From Desmodesmus armatus (taxonomy: Eukaryota; Chlorophyta; Chlorophyceae; Sphaeropleales; Scenedesmaceae): a DNA stretch of 64,000 bases. The stretch is from assembly GCA_007449985.2 (NCBI GenBank), contig VIIQ02000559.1, positions 1 to 64,000 on the forward strand, written 5' to 3'. How positions within the stretch are numbered: the first letter of the stretch is position 1; each line of letters begins with the position of its first letter. The notes under the pieces are model-generated. The model saw nothing but the letters and a program-made list of their open reading frames with translations. It made no database searches and was not told the DNA's origin. This document shows, piece by piece, positions 1 to 10,743 of this stretch. The translations under genes and the position numbers were made by a program.

Positions 1-1336
1 TCAACAAGCTTGGGCAAGAAGGCAAAGAGCACTTTGTCTACCAGGTGAGCACAGTTACAAATGACCAGCTGGTTCCAAAGGCATCAGCAGCAGTTGCTGC
101 TGCTGCTCCCACACCAGCACACAGCTTCTCAATGTGAGGCTTGCCAGAAAGCTCGTAGCTGGCAGTAAAAACAACACCCTATGCTGCGATGCATATTCAA
201 CAGCTGCCATAACAATATCCGGTGCCGCGAGGTCTGCATGATGCGCGCGTACGAGCGCCAGGCGGCGCTCGCAGCATACCTTGCTGCACTTGAAATCACG
301 CTCAAATGCCTTATTCTTGCAACCATCCCTGAAGTGATAAGAATCGTCAACTTGTAGATACACGTCGCGCTTCCAGTTGTAGAAATCAATGCGACCATGG
401 CAATCGGTCAAGTGCACCTGCCAACACCACTCCTGTGACTGCTGCTGCTGCGCAACTAGCTGCATGAACTTCCACTCTGCAGGGGGGATAACAGACGGCC
501 AGCAGCCTCCCATGCCCCACTTTCATAAGTGCAGAGCAGCACATGAGTGCGACAGGCTTGCGCACAGCGTCAGGGGTGCACAACTTGAAGTGTTGCACCT
601 TGTCCCGACACTCCGTAGTGCACCACATGAACTGCTTCTTCTTCTCTGACTTGAGCAACTTATACTCATTGCCAGCACGGTCCACCCACGTCACTGTGTT
701 GTGTGGCTTCTTCACCCTGATCCCCCCCAGTTGATGTGCTGCCAAGGCCTTCCTCATCAATGCCCCCTCCCTTTGCTGTTGCCGTGCTGTTGCTCCGCCA
801 TGCCGTGACCTGCAGAGGAAGGATGGAGCAGACGCAGCAAGCACTGTTACTGATGAGGTAGCTGACAACCGTACAAGATGGTGGAGAAGTTTAGGAATGT
901 GACTGGTGAGGACCCCATCATCATGATGGACAACGTCCGCATACAGGCCAACATCCCGGATAAGATCATCGAGTCCCGCTACGGCACCATCACCCTGCCT
1001 GAAGGCTGCCGCCTTCGCTTCCCCCCCCACAGCAGACATTGATCAGCTGGTGGAGCACTCCATTGGTGCAGTCAAGGGAGCAGCAACAGACAAGGTGTTT
1101 GATGAATGCTGCCATGGGTTTGTGTTCTCGGGTGAGTCCCTGCGGCGCATCTTCAAGGTGTGTGTTTAAGAGGTTTGAGAAGGGGGAGCTGTACCACGGG
1201 GGGTGGAGCGCAACATGCGCAAGCTGCCCACTGTGTTGAGGATTATCGCATCCGGAGAGGATGAGTGGTTCACAGATCCAGATGGCAAGCAGCACCATGG
1301 CAGCAACGGCGATGGCCGAATGCAGGCGACCGCTAA
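1..1336 (+). pseudogene. Tc1/mariner-like transposase, 3' part of copy A (degenerate)
   Basis: Bases 1-44 are the last codons of exon 3, 45-815 the intron with GTGAGC donor and CCTGCAG acceptor, and 816-1,336 the last exon, whose TAA is at 1,334. Compared with the intact exon at 9,150-9,674, this copy has repeated one- and two-base changes in length, for example a lost T near 870, lost bases near 1,034, and changes near 1,120, 1,157 and 1,197. No continuous reading frame remains. It is either a decayed copy or a poorly polished stretch of assembly; the abrupt fall in indel density after ~2,530 favours the second, but the sequence alone cannot decide. Confidence 0.8.
55..801 (-). pseudogene. 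Antisense intron nuclease ORF, copy A (frame-broken)
   Basis: This is the counterpart of the 251-residue antisense ORF at 8,380-9,135, running from an ATG at 801 down to a TAA at 55-57 inside intron 45-815. Long pieces of the same protein can be read in different frames, including the segment with GRIDFYNW and LQVDDSYHF, but one-base indels (for example near 180, 507, 535 and 700) break it. It is described as a broken copy; like the rest of the first 2.5 kb it may instead contain sequencing errors. Confidence 0.75.
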
Positions 1337-2395
1337 GGCGTCAGCGCATGCAGCAGATGCAGCAGCAGCATGGCAGCAGTTTGCTGTCCAAGCCTGCACA
1401 TGGCTGCGCATGGGGGTGTGTGTTCCCAGGGTATGCCACCTATAGGGTTTAGGGTTCAGCTGCAGCCCTGCGTGGTGAGCATCAGTGTCTTCATGATCTG
1501 TGGCCAGTGCATCCGCTGAGCTAACAAGATGTAGTGCAGCCTGTGTTTATTCAAAGCACAGCCCTCAATGTAGTTGTTGCAAGTTTGATCAATGTAGTTA
1601 TCAGGGTTGTGTGTGAGAGAGGGTGTTGGAAGTGCCACTGGCCCCACCCAGGTGTACTGTTGGGCAGGCAGCACACTAGCAGCTGTCCAATCATTGATTC
1701 TGTCACATAAACTGGTATGTTGTGGAGAGTTTGCAGCTTAGATGCCCCATCTTTACCTCATTGTGCTTGAGACAGGCACTACTGGGAGTTATGTCATGTC
1801 AACTGTGCCTGGTATTGCACTGTTAGCAGCTGTGCTTTCACAGCTGTGCAGCCCTCGGCATGATCGAGGCCGAATGCTATAATATGAGTACGAAACGAGT
1901 TCATTGCTGCGCAAGGAAAGCAACCTGGAAGCATCCAAGCAACTTCACCCTGTTCAAAGGCCAATGGTCCGCGCTTACATCAACATCACCCTCTGTAGCA
2001 ACGTCAGTTGTAGTAAATCAAGCATTCAACGAACAGCAGGCGTCTAGAGAGCAGCCGGTGCCCACAGCAGGAACAGCAAGCAATCTGCAGAGACTGCCAG
2101 CTTTCCAGGTGTGGCGGGCTTGTCGCGATAAGGCCAGTGCCAGTGTGACGTGCTTGACAGGTCCTCTTAAAGCATTCATAAGTCATTCATTTTGCTTTCG
2201 AGAGCTGCACGCAAGCCCTTTGGAAGTTTCGCGCCAGACATCACTAGCATCTGCTCAAGTCTGAAGTCAGCTGAGGCGTCTATGGCCCCGCTGCAAAAGA
2301 AGACTATCACAATGCACAAAAAAACACACATTTGGTACACCACCGCTGCGGATTAGCAGGTCCGCGACACCAGCCTGCCTGGAACGTGCAGCAAG

Positions 2396-5300
2396 ATGGG
2401 CACAAAACAGCGCAGCAGAGCGAGTTGACAAGTGAGTGCGATCAGATCTGCCAAGGAGCACTGCAGCTGGCACAGCTGCGGGCGAGCAGCTGCCCCACGG
2501 CGAAAGTCAACAACCTTCGCTTGGCAGCAAGTAGTCAGACCGTCACTGGGACCACAGGCTTGAAATGCAGGGACAGATGGGAGGGGTCTGCACACAGCTG
2601 GCTAGGGCTAACAAGTACCTACCAGATCGTACAGGCAGCTGCAGTGCTTGCCTTGAGTGTCTGCACAGCAGCTGCATGTGAAAAATGGGGTCTGTCAGCT
2701 GAAAATGGCCAGGAGGGGACCAGCAGCTGCTGCCTCAACAACATGCTGTAACAGCAGCTGCATGGCTTGTGCACCCACCCACGCACCAGCAGGGAGCTGA
2801 CTCTCAAGCAGCTTTTTGAACGCCAACAGCAGCAGCGAGGCCAGGCTGTCTCAGTCTCCAACAAACTGTCTCACAACAAGGCAACAGCAGCAGCTCACAA
2901 CCCAGCGCTGATCAGGCAACACACAGGCACATATGCCCCTGGGATTCAAATCTTGATTGCTCTATCCAGCTGTAAGCTGCTCTGGAGCTTTGAACGCAAA
3001 CCTCACTTTCTCATTCAACGGCCATAATGTCGTCCGAACTGCCATGGGGCAAAAGGGCCCAGTTGCGCCCTAGCAGGGCCCCATAGGGATTCTTTGTTAC
3101 GGAAAAGCATTTCTCTGCACTTGTCGACCCAAGACAGCAGCGGTGACCTTCCACCTGGCTTACTTCTGCCGAACTGAAGGTCTCACATGTGTGACCACCC
3201 CCCTGATTAAACCCCATTTGAACCCTAGCCCCAGCCCATTGGGCACTGCTGCTTCAGTGCTTTCAAATGCACCCTGTTGCTGTTTTCAACCACGCGCAGG
3301 GCACCAGCTAAGGAGGAGCCTGTGCACAGCGGTCACAACCGCCACACCCCGGCCACCAGGAAGTCATGCGTCGTGGCTTGCGCCCAGGCTCTCGTCGACG
3401 GCAAGGTCGATTATGGCCTTGCCGGCAGACTATATAAGAAGGTGCGCAAGCAGCTTGGTGGTGACAAGCTGGCAGAGGATCCCAAGCCTGTATTGAAGGG
3501 CAGATGGGACCACTTTGTGGAGTACGGTGACGTCGAGGACAACCTCCGCACAGGCCGCCCTGTCCTTATCAGCAGAGAAGATGCCCTAACAGCTAGTACA
3601 GCCATCAAGGCAGGAAGGCTGCACACAAAGACCCGCAAAGGACACACCATCACCCTGATATCCTACTTCACCACAGTGCGGCAGGCGACGGTGGAGTCTG
3701 ATGCTGTCAAGGGTGTCATGCAGAAATACAACTGCACCCCCCACCAGCTGTACAACGCCATGATGAGGGAGGATCCCAACCTCGGGCGGCGCAGTTTTGC
3801 GTTGAAGTACCGGCTGACAGAAAAGGAGAAAGCTGCCCGGAAAAGCTTCTGCAAGCAGCTGCTGGCAGAGTGGAACGTCGCACAGGCGTTGCTGAATGCA
3901 ATCCTAGCTAGGATTGTGCAGTGCGACGAGGGCCGCTGGACATACAACACCTACACCCATGCATGTCAGGGCATATGTGGACCTGCAGCACCTCCCCCTG
4001 CACGACTACGTGTCGCTGCCAACGATCAAGGGGGACAAGCAGCAGACAGTTCACTTCTTCATATGCGTGTCAGCACACCCCAGCTTCAGCGACAAGAACG
4101 GCTTGGTGTACTATGAACTCACCACAGCACCACCCACATCCTCCGCTGGTTCAACAAGCTTGGGCAAGAAGGCAAAGAGCCCTTTGTCTACCAGGTGAGC
4201 ACAGTTACAAATTGACCAGCTGGTTTCCAAAGGCATCAGCAGCAGTTGCTGCTGCTGCTCCCACCCCAGCACACAGCTTCTCAATGTGAGGCTTGCCAGA
4301 AAGCTCGTAGCTGGCAGTAAAAACAACACCCTTATGCTGCGATGCATATTCAACAGCTGCCATAACAATATCTGGTGCCGCGAGGTCTGCATGATGCGCG
4401 CGTACGAGCGCCAGGCGGCGCTCGCAGCATACCTTGCTGCACTTGAAATCACGCTCAAATGCCTTATTCTTGCAACCATCCCTGAAGTGATAAGAATCGT
4501 CAACTTGTAGATACACGTCGCGCTTCCAGTTGTAGAAATCAATGCGACCATGGCAATCGGTCAAGTGCACCTGCCAACACCACTCCTGTGACTGCTGCTG
4601 CTGCGCAACTAGCTGCATGAACTTCCACTCTGCAGGGGGGATAACAGGACGGCCAGCAGCCTCCCATGCCCCACTTTCATAAGTGCAGAAGCAGCACATG
4701 AGTGCGACAGGCTTGCGCACAGCGTCAGGGGTGCACAACTTGAAGTGTTGCACCTTGTCCCGACACTCCGTAGTGCACCACATGAACTGCTGCTTCTTCT
4801 CTGACTTGAGCAACTTATACTCATTGCCAGCACGGTCCACCCACGTCACTGCTCTGTTGTGTGGCTTCTTCACCCTGATCCCCCCCAGTTGATGTGCTGC
4901 CAAGGCCTTCCTCATCAATGCCTCCCTCCCTTTGCTGTTGCCGTGCTGTTGCTCCGCCATGCCGTGACCTGCAGAGGAAGGATGGAGCAGACGCAGCAAG
5001 CACTGTTACTGATGAGGTAGCTGACAACCTGTACAAGATGGTGGAGAAGTTTAGGAATGTGACTGGTGAGGACCCCATCATCATGATGGACAACGTCCGC
5101 ATACAGGCCAACATCCCGGATAAGATCATCGAGTCCCGCTACGGCACCATCACCCTGCCTGAAGGCTGCCGCCTTCGCTTCCCCCCCACAGCTCAGACAT
5201 TGATCAGCTGGTGGAGCACTCCATTGGTGCAGTCAAGGGAGCAGCAACAGACAAGGTGTTTGATGAATGCTGCCATGGGGTTGTGTTCTCGGGTGAGTCC

Positions 5301-5498
5301 CTGCGGCGCATCTTCAAGGGTGTGTTTAAGAGGTTTGAGAAGGGGGAGCTGTACCACCGGGGGGTGGAGCGCAACATGCGCAAGCTGCCCACTGTGTTGA
5401 GGATTATCGCATCCGGAGAGGATGAGTGGTTCACAGATCCAGATGGCAAGCAGCACCATGGCAGCAACGGCGACTGGCCGAATGCAGGCGACCGCTAA
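2396..5498 (+). pseudogene. Tc1/mariner-like transposase, copy B (several frame breaks)
   Basis: The exon plan is the same as in copy C: exon 1 at ~2,396, exon 2 at 2,793-2,971 (ends before GTAAGC), exon 3 from ~3,300 to 4,194 (ends CAG before GTGAGC), intron 4,195-4,974 (780 bp), and last exon 4,975-5,498 (TAA). Exon 1 has an in-frame TGA caused by an inserted T. Exon 3 is open across the N-terminal part where copy C is broken, but loses two bases near 3,962 and one near 4,127. In the last exon a C run is seven long instead of eight (~5,181), which puts the catalytic glutamate out of frame. The helix-turn-helix region and first acidic motif (CDEG) are readable. As sequenced it cannot make a full transposase. 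Confidence 0.8.
4205..4960 (-). CDS. Putative zinc-binding, restriction-endonuclease-like nuclease nested antisense in transposase intron, copy B
   Basis: An uninterrupted 251-codon ORF runs from ATG 4,960 to TAA 4,205 and lies wholly inside intron 4,195-4,974 of transposase copy B, leaving 14 and 10 bases to the splice sites. It differs from copy C by about one residue (KKQQ versus KKKQ near residue 57). All the features noted for copy C are present: paired cysteines at residues 62-92, an upstream PAEWKFMQLV helix, GRIDF, LQVDD-x-YH and a following D-x-K. It is intact although the surrounding transposase copy is frame-broken in three exons. Function as a DNA endonuclease is inferred from motif order, not proven. 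A longer TTG-started form would run into the transposase exon and is not preferred. Confidence 0.65.
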   Translation of the reverse strand: MAEQQHGNSKGREALMRKALAAHQLGGIRVKKPHNRAVTWVDRAGNEYKLLKSEKKQQFMWCTTECRDKVQHFKLCTPDAVRKPVALMCCFCTYESGAWEAAGRPVIPPAEWKFMQLVAQQQQSQEWCWQVHLTDCHGRIDFYNWKRDVYLQVDDSYHFRDGCKNKAFERDFKCSKVCCERRLALVRAHHADLAAPDIVMAAVEYASQHKGVVFTASYELSGKPHIEKLCAGVGAAAATAADAFGNQLVNL

Positions 5499-6565
5499 GG
5501 CGTCAGCGCATGCAGCAGATGCAGCAGCAGCATGGCAGCAGTTTGCTGTCCAAGCCTGCACATGGCTGCGCATGGGGTGTGTGTTCCCAGGGTATGCCAC
5601 CTATAGGGTTTAGGGTTCAGCTGCAGCCACTGCTGTGGTGAGCATCAGTGTCTTCATGATCTGTGGCCAGTGCATCCGCTGAGCTAACAAGATGTAGTGC
5701 AGCCTGTGTTTATTCAAAGCACAGCCCTCAATGTAGTTGTTGCAAGTTTGATCAATGTAGTTATCAGGGTTGTGTGTGAGAGAGGGTGTTGGAAGTGCCA
5801 CTGGCCCCCACCCAGGTGTACTGTTGGGCAGGCAGCACACATAGCAGCTGTCCAATCATTGATTCTGTCACATAAACTGGTATGTGTGGAGAGTTTGCAG
5901 CTTAGATGCCCCATCTTTACCTCATTGTGCTTGAGACAGGCACTACTGGGAGTTATGTCATGTCAACTGTGCCTGGTATTGCACTGTTAGCAGCTGTGCT
6001 TTCACAGCTGTGCAACCAGGCATGCTCGAGGCCGAATGCTATAATATTGAGTACGAAACGAGTTCATTTGCTGCGCAAGGAAAGCAACCTGGAAGCATCC
6101 AAGCCAACTTCACCCCTGTTCAAAGGCCAATGGTCCGCGCTTACATCAACATCACCCTCTGTAGCAACGTCAGTTTGTAGTAAATCAAGCATTCAACGAA
6201 CAGCAGGCGTCTAGAGAGCAGCCGGTGCCCACAGCAGGAACAGCAAGCAATCTGCAGAGACTGCCAGCTTTCCAGGTGTGGCGGGCTTGTCGCGATAAGG
6301 CCAGTGCCAGTGTGACGTGCTTGACAGGTCCTCTTAAAGCATTCATAAGTCATTCATTTTGCTTTCGAGAGCTGCACGCAAGCCCTTTGGAAGTTTCGCG
6401 CCAGACATCACTAGCATCTGCTCAAGTCTGAAGTCAGCTGAGGCGTCTATGGCCCCGCTGCACCAGATAGACTCTCACAATGCACAAAAACACACATTTT
6501 GGTACACGCACCGCTGCGGATTATGCAGGTCCGCGACACCAGCCTGCCTGGAACGCTGCAGCAAG
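5499..6565. other. Non-coding part of the 4.17 kb unit (3' flank and probable promoter region)
   Basis: No ORF here looks coding on either strand. A short telomere-like piece, AGGGTTTAGGGTT at 5,605-5,617, lies ~107 bases after the transposase stop, and the same piece sits at 1,444-1,456 and 9,781-9,793 in the other units. An AT-rich CTATAATATTG at ~6,040 lies about 520 bases before the first transposase exon and could belong to a promoter, but nothing decisive marks a start site. The equivalent stretches are 1,337-2,395 and 9,675-10,743. Confidence 0.6.
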
Positions 6566-9500
6566 ATGGGCAAAAACAAGCGCAGCAGAGCGAGTGACAA
6601 GTGAGTGCGATCAGATCTGCCCAGGTAGCACTGCAGCCTGGCACAGCTTGCGGGCGAGCAGCTGCACCAACGGCGAAAGTCAACAACCTTCGCTTTGGCA
6701 GCAAGTAGTCAGACCGTCACTGGGACCACAGGCTTGAAATGCAGGGACAGATGGGAGGGGTCTGCACACAGCTGGCTAGGGCTAACAAGTACCTACCAGA
6801 TCGTACAGGCAGCTGCAGTGCTTGCCTTGAGTGTCTGCACAGCAGCTGCATGTGAAAAATGGGGTCTGTCAGCTGAAAATGGCCAGGAGGGGACCAGCAG
6901 CTGCTGCCTCAACAACATGCTGTAACAGCAGCTGCATGGCTTGTGCACCCACCCACGCACCAGCAGGGAGCTGACTCTCAAGCAGCTTTTTGAACGCCAA
7001 CAGCAGCAGCGAGGCCAGGCTGTCTCAGTCTCCAACAAACTGTCTCACAACAAGGCAACAGCAGCAGCTCACAACCCAGCGCTGATCAGGCAACACACAG
7101 GCACATATGCCCCTGGGATTCAAATCTTGATTGCTCTATCCAGCTGTAAGCTGCTCTGGAGCTTTGAACGCAAACCTCACTTTCTCATTCAACGGCCATA
7201 ATGTCGTCCGAACTGCCATGGGGCAAAAGGGCCCAGTTGCGCCCTAGCAGGGCCCCATAGGGATTCTTTGTTACGGAAAAGCATTTCTCTGCACTTGTCG
7301 ACCCAAGACAGCAGCGGTGACCTTCCACCTGGCTTACTTCTGCCGAACTGAAGGTCTCACATGTGTGACCACCCCCTGATTAAACCCCATTTGAACCCTA
7401 GCCCCAGCCCATTGGGCACTGCTGCTTCAGTGCTTTCAAATGCACCCTGTTGCTGTTTTCAACCACGCGCAGGGCACCAGCTAAGGAGGAGCCTGTGCAC
7501 AGCGGTCACAACCGCCACACCCGGCCACCAGGAAGTCATGCGTCGTGGCTTGCGCCCAGGCTCTCGTCGACGGCAAGGTCGATTATGGCCTTGCCGGCAG
7601 ACTATATAAGAAGGTGCGCAAGCAGCTTGGTGGTGACAAGCTGGCAGAGGATCCCAAGCCTGTATTGAAGGGCAGATGGGACCACTTTGTGGAGTACGGT
7701 GACGTCGAGGACAACCTCCGCACAGGCCGCCCTGTCCTTATCAGCAGAGAAGATGCCCTAACAGCTAGTACAGCCATCAAGGCAGGAAGGCTGCACACAA
7801 AGACCCGCAAAGGACACACCATCACCCTGATATCCTACTTCACCACAGTGCGGCAGGCGACGGTGGAGTCTGATGCTGTCAAGGGTGTCATGCAGAAATA
7901 CAACTGCACCCCCCACCAGCTGTACAACGCCATGATGAGGGAGGATCCCAACCTCGGGCGGCGCAGTTTTGCGTTGAAGTACCGGCTGACAGAAAAGGAG
8001 AAAGCTGCCCGGAAAAGCTTCTGCAAGCAGCTGCTGGCAGAGTGGAACGTCGCACAGGCGTTGCTGAATGCAATCCTAGCTAGGATTGTGCAGTGCGACG
8101 AGGGCCGCTGGACATACAACACCTACACCCATGCGCATGTCAGGGCATATGTGGACCTGCAGCACCTCCCCCTGCACGACTACGTGTCGCTGCCAACGAT
8201 CAAGGGGGACAAGCAGCAGACAGTTCACTTCTTCATATGCGTGTCAGCACACCCCAGCTTCAGCGACAAGAACGGCTTGGTGTACTATGAACTCACCACA
8301 GGCACCACCCACATCCTCCGCTGGTTCAACAAGCTTGGGCAAGAAGGCAAAGAGCCCTTTGTCTACCAGGTGAGCACAGTTACAAATTGACCAGCTGGTT
8401 TCCAAAGGCATCAGCAGCAGTTGCTGCTGCTGCTCCCACCCCAGCACACAGCTTCTCAATGTGAGGCTTGCCAGAAAGCTCGTAGCTGGCAGTAAAAACA
8501 ACACCCTTATGCTGCGATGCATATTCAACAGCTGCCATAACAATATCTGGTGCCGCGAGGTCTGCATGATGCGCGCGTACGAGCGCCAGGCGGCGCTCGC
8601 AGCATACCTTGCTGCACTTGAAATCACGCTCAAATGCCTTATTCTTGCAACCATCCCTGAAGTGATAAGAATCGTCAACTTGTAGATACACGTCGCGCTT
8701 CCAGTTGTAGAAATCAATGCGACCATGGCAATCGGTCAAGTGCACCTGCCAACACCACTCCTGTGACTGCTGCTGCTGCGCAACTAGCTGCATGAACTTC
8801 CACTCTGCAGGGGGGATAACAGGACGGCCAGCAGCCTCCCATGCCCCACTTTCATAAGTGCAGAAGCAGCACATGAGTGCGACAGGCTTGCGCACAGCGT
8901 CAGGGGTGCACAACTTGAAGTGTTGCACCTTGTCCCGACACTCCGTAGTGCACCACATGAACTGCTTCTTCTTCTCTGACTTGAGCAACTTATACTCATT
9001 GCCAGCACGGTCCACCCACGTCACTGCTCTGTTGTGTGGCTTCTTCACCCTGATCCCCCCCAGTTGATGTGCTGCCAAGGCCTTCCTCATCAATGCCTCC
9101 CTCCCTTTGCTGTTGCCGTGCTGTTGCTCCGCCATGCCGTGACCTGCAGAGGAAGGATGGAGCAGACGCAGCAAGCACTGTTACTGATGAGGTAGCTGAC
9201 AACCTGTACAAGATGGTGGAGAAGTTTAGGAATGTGACTGGTGAGGACCCCATCATCATGATGGACAACGTCCGCATACAGGCCAACATCCCGGATAAGA
9301 TCATCGAGTCCCGCTACGGCACCATCACCCTGCCTGAAGGCTGCCGCCTTCGCTTCCCCCCCCACAGCTCAGACATTGATCAGCTGGTGGAGCACTCCAT
9401 TGGTGCAGTCAAGGGAGCAGCAACAGACAAGGTGTTTGATGAATGCTGCCATGGGGTTGTGTTCTCGGGTGAGTCCCTGCGGCGCATCTTCAAGGGTGTG

Positions 9501-9674
9501 TTTAAGAGGTTTGAGAAGGGGGAGCTGTACCACCGGGGGGTGGAGCGCAACATGCGCAAGCTGCCCACTGTGTTGAGGATTATCGCATCCGGAGAGGATG
9601 AGTGGTTCACAGATCCAGATGGCAAGCAGCACCATGGCAGCAACGGCGACTGGCCGAATGCAGGCGACCGCTAA
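6566..9674 (+). CDS. Tc1/mariner (ITm) superfamily DDE transposase, copy C, four or more exons
   Basis: Exons proposed from splice signals and frame: 6,566-6,600 (basic start MGKNKRSRASD), 6,967-7,145, ~7,473/7,481-8,369, and 9,150-9,674 (TAA). The first junction is AA|G and the last intron is phase 0, GTGAGC to CCTGCAG. The exon 3 acceptor is unsettled. The protein, ~540 residues, should cut and move its own DNA in the nucleus. A helix-turn-helix-like stretch ends in RTGRPV. The expected acidic triad is D in CDEG (codon 8,097), D in MMDN (codon 9,264) and E in QLVEHS (codon 9,390), the last within FPPHSSDIDQLVEHSIG, which matches the family pattern PPYSPDLNPIE. The two last residues are separated by 41 positions, not the usual 34. 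One C is missing near 7,522 relative to copy B, breaking the N-terminal frame, so this copy may also be inactive or mis-sequenced. Confidence 0.75.
8380..9135 (-). CDS. Putative zinc-binding, restriction-endonuclease-like nuclease nested antisense in transposase intron, copy C
   Basis: A 251-residue ORF runs from ATG 9,135 to TAA 8,380 and fits inside the 780 bp transposase intron 8,370-9,149. Residues 62-92 hold six cysteines (W-C-T-T-E-C, then C76, then M-C-C-F-C), a likely zinc site. Residues 110-175 follow the order of the PD-(D/E)XK/Vsr/DUF559-like fold: helix PAEWKFMQLV, strand WCWQVHL, GRIDFY (D141), strand VYLQVDDSYHF (Q152, D154, H158), then RDFK and a strand LALVRAHHADL. In that fold these acidic and His residues bind the metal and cut DNA. 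The strong hydrophobic pattern and intactness in two units argue against a chance shadow ORF. It might be a homing-type nuclease or a transposition helper. Q replaces the usual E in the second motif. Its own promoter would lie in the transposase exon. Confidence 0.68.
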   Translation of the reverse strand: MAEQQHGNSKGREALMRKALAAHQLGGIRVKKPHNRAVTWVDRAGNEYKLLKSEKKKQFMWCTTECRDKVQHFKLCTPDAVRKPVALMCCFCTYESGAWEAAGRPVIPPAEWKFMQLVAQQQQSQEWCWQVHLTDCHGRIDFYNWKRDVYLQVDDSYHFRDGCKNKAFERDFKCSKVCCERRLALVRAHHADLAAPDIVMAAVEYASQHKGVVFTASYELSGKPHIEKLCAGVGAAAATAADAFGNQLVNL

Positions 9675-10743
9675 GGCGTCAGCGCATGCAGCAGATGCAG
9701 CAGCAGCATGGCAGCAGTTTGCTGTCCAAGCCTGCACATGGCTGCGCATGGGGTGTGTGTTCCCAGGGTATGCCACCTATAGGGTTTAGGGTTCAGCTGC
9801 AGCCACTGCTGTGGTGAGCATCAGTGTCTTCATGATCTGTGGCCAGTGCATCCGCTGAGCTAACAAGATGTAGTGCAGCCTGTGTTTATTCAAAGCACAG
9901 CCCTCAATGTAGTTGTTGCAAGTTTGATCAATGTAGTTATCAGGGTTGTGTGTGAGAGAGGGTGTTGGAAGTGCCACTGGCCCCCACCCAGGTGTACTGT
10001 TGGGCAGGCAGCACACATAGCAGCTGTCCAATCATTGATTCTGTCACATAAACTGGTATGTGTGGAGAGAGTTTGCAGCTTAGATGCCCCATCTTTACCT
10101 CATTGTGCTTGAGACAGGCACTACTGGGAGTTATGTCATGTCAACTGTGCCTGGTATTGCACTGTTAGCAGCTGTGCTTTCACAGCTGTGCAACCAGGCA
10201 TGCTCGAGGCCGAATGCTATAATATTGAGTACGAAACGAGTTCATTTGCTGCGCAAGGAAAGCAACCTGGAAGCATCCAAGCCAACTTCACCCCTGTTCA
10301 AAGGCCAATGGTCCGCGCTTACATCAACATCACCCTCTGTAGCAACGTCAGTTTGTAGTAAATCAAGCATTCAACGAACAGCAGGCGTCTAGAGAGCAGC
10401 CGGTGCCCACAGCAGGAACAGCAAGCAATCTGCAGAGACTGCCAGCTTTCCAGGTGTGGCGGGCTTGTCGCGATAAGGCCAGTGCCAGTGTGACGTGCTT
10501 GACAGGTCCTCTTAAAGCATTCATAAGTCATTCATTTTGCTTTCGAGAGCTGCACGCAAGCCCTTTGGAAGTTTCGCGCCAGACATCACTAGCATCTGCT
10601 CAAGTCTGAAGTCAGCTGAGGCGTCTATGGCCCCGCTGCACCAGATAGACTCTCACAATGCACAAAAACACACATTTTGGTACACGCACCGCTGCGGATT
10701 ATGCAGGTCCGCGACACCAGCCTGCCTGGAACGCTGCAGCAAG

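Noticed and set aside
9133..9174. Longer 264-residue start (TTG) for the antisense nuclease
   Set aside because: TTG starts are not expected in algal nuclear genes, and the extension would overlap transposase exon 4. ATG at 9,135 keeps the ORF inside the intron.
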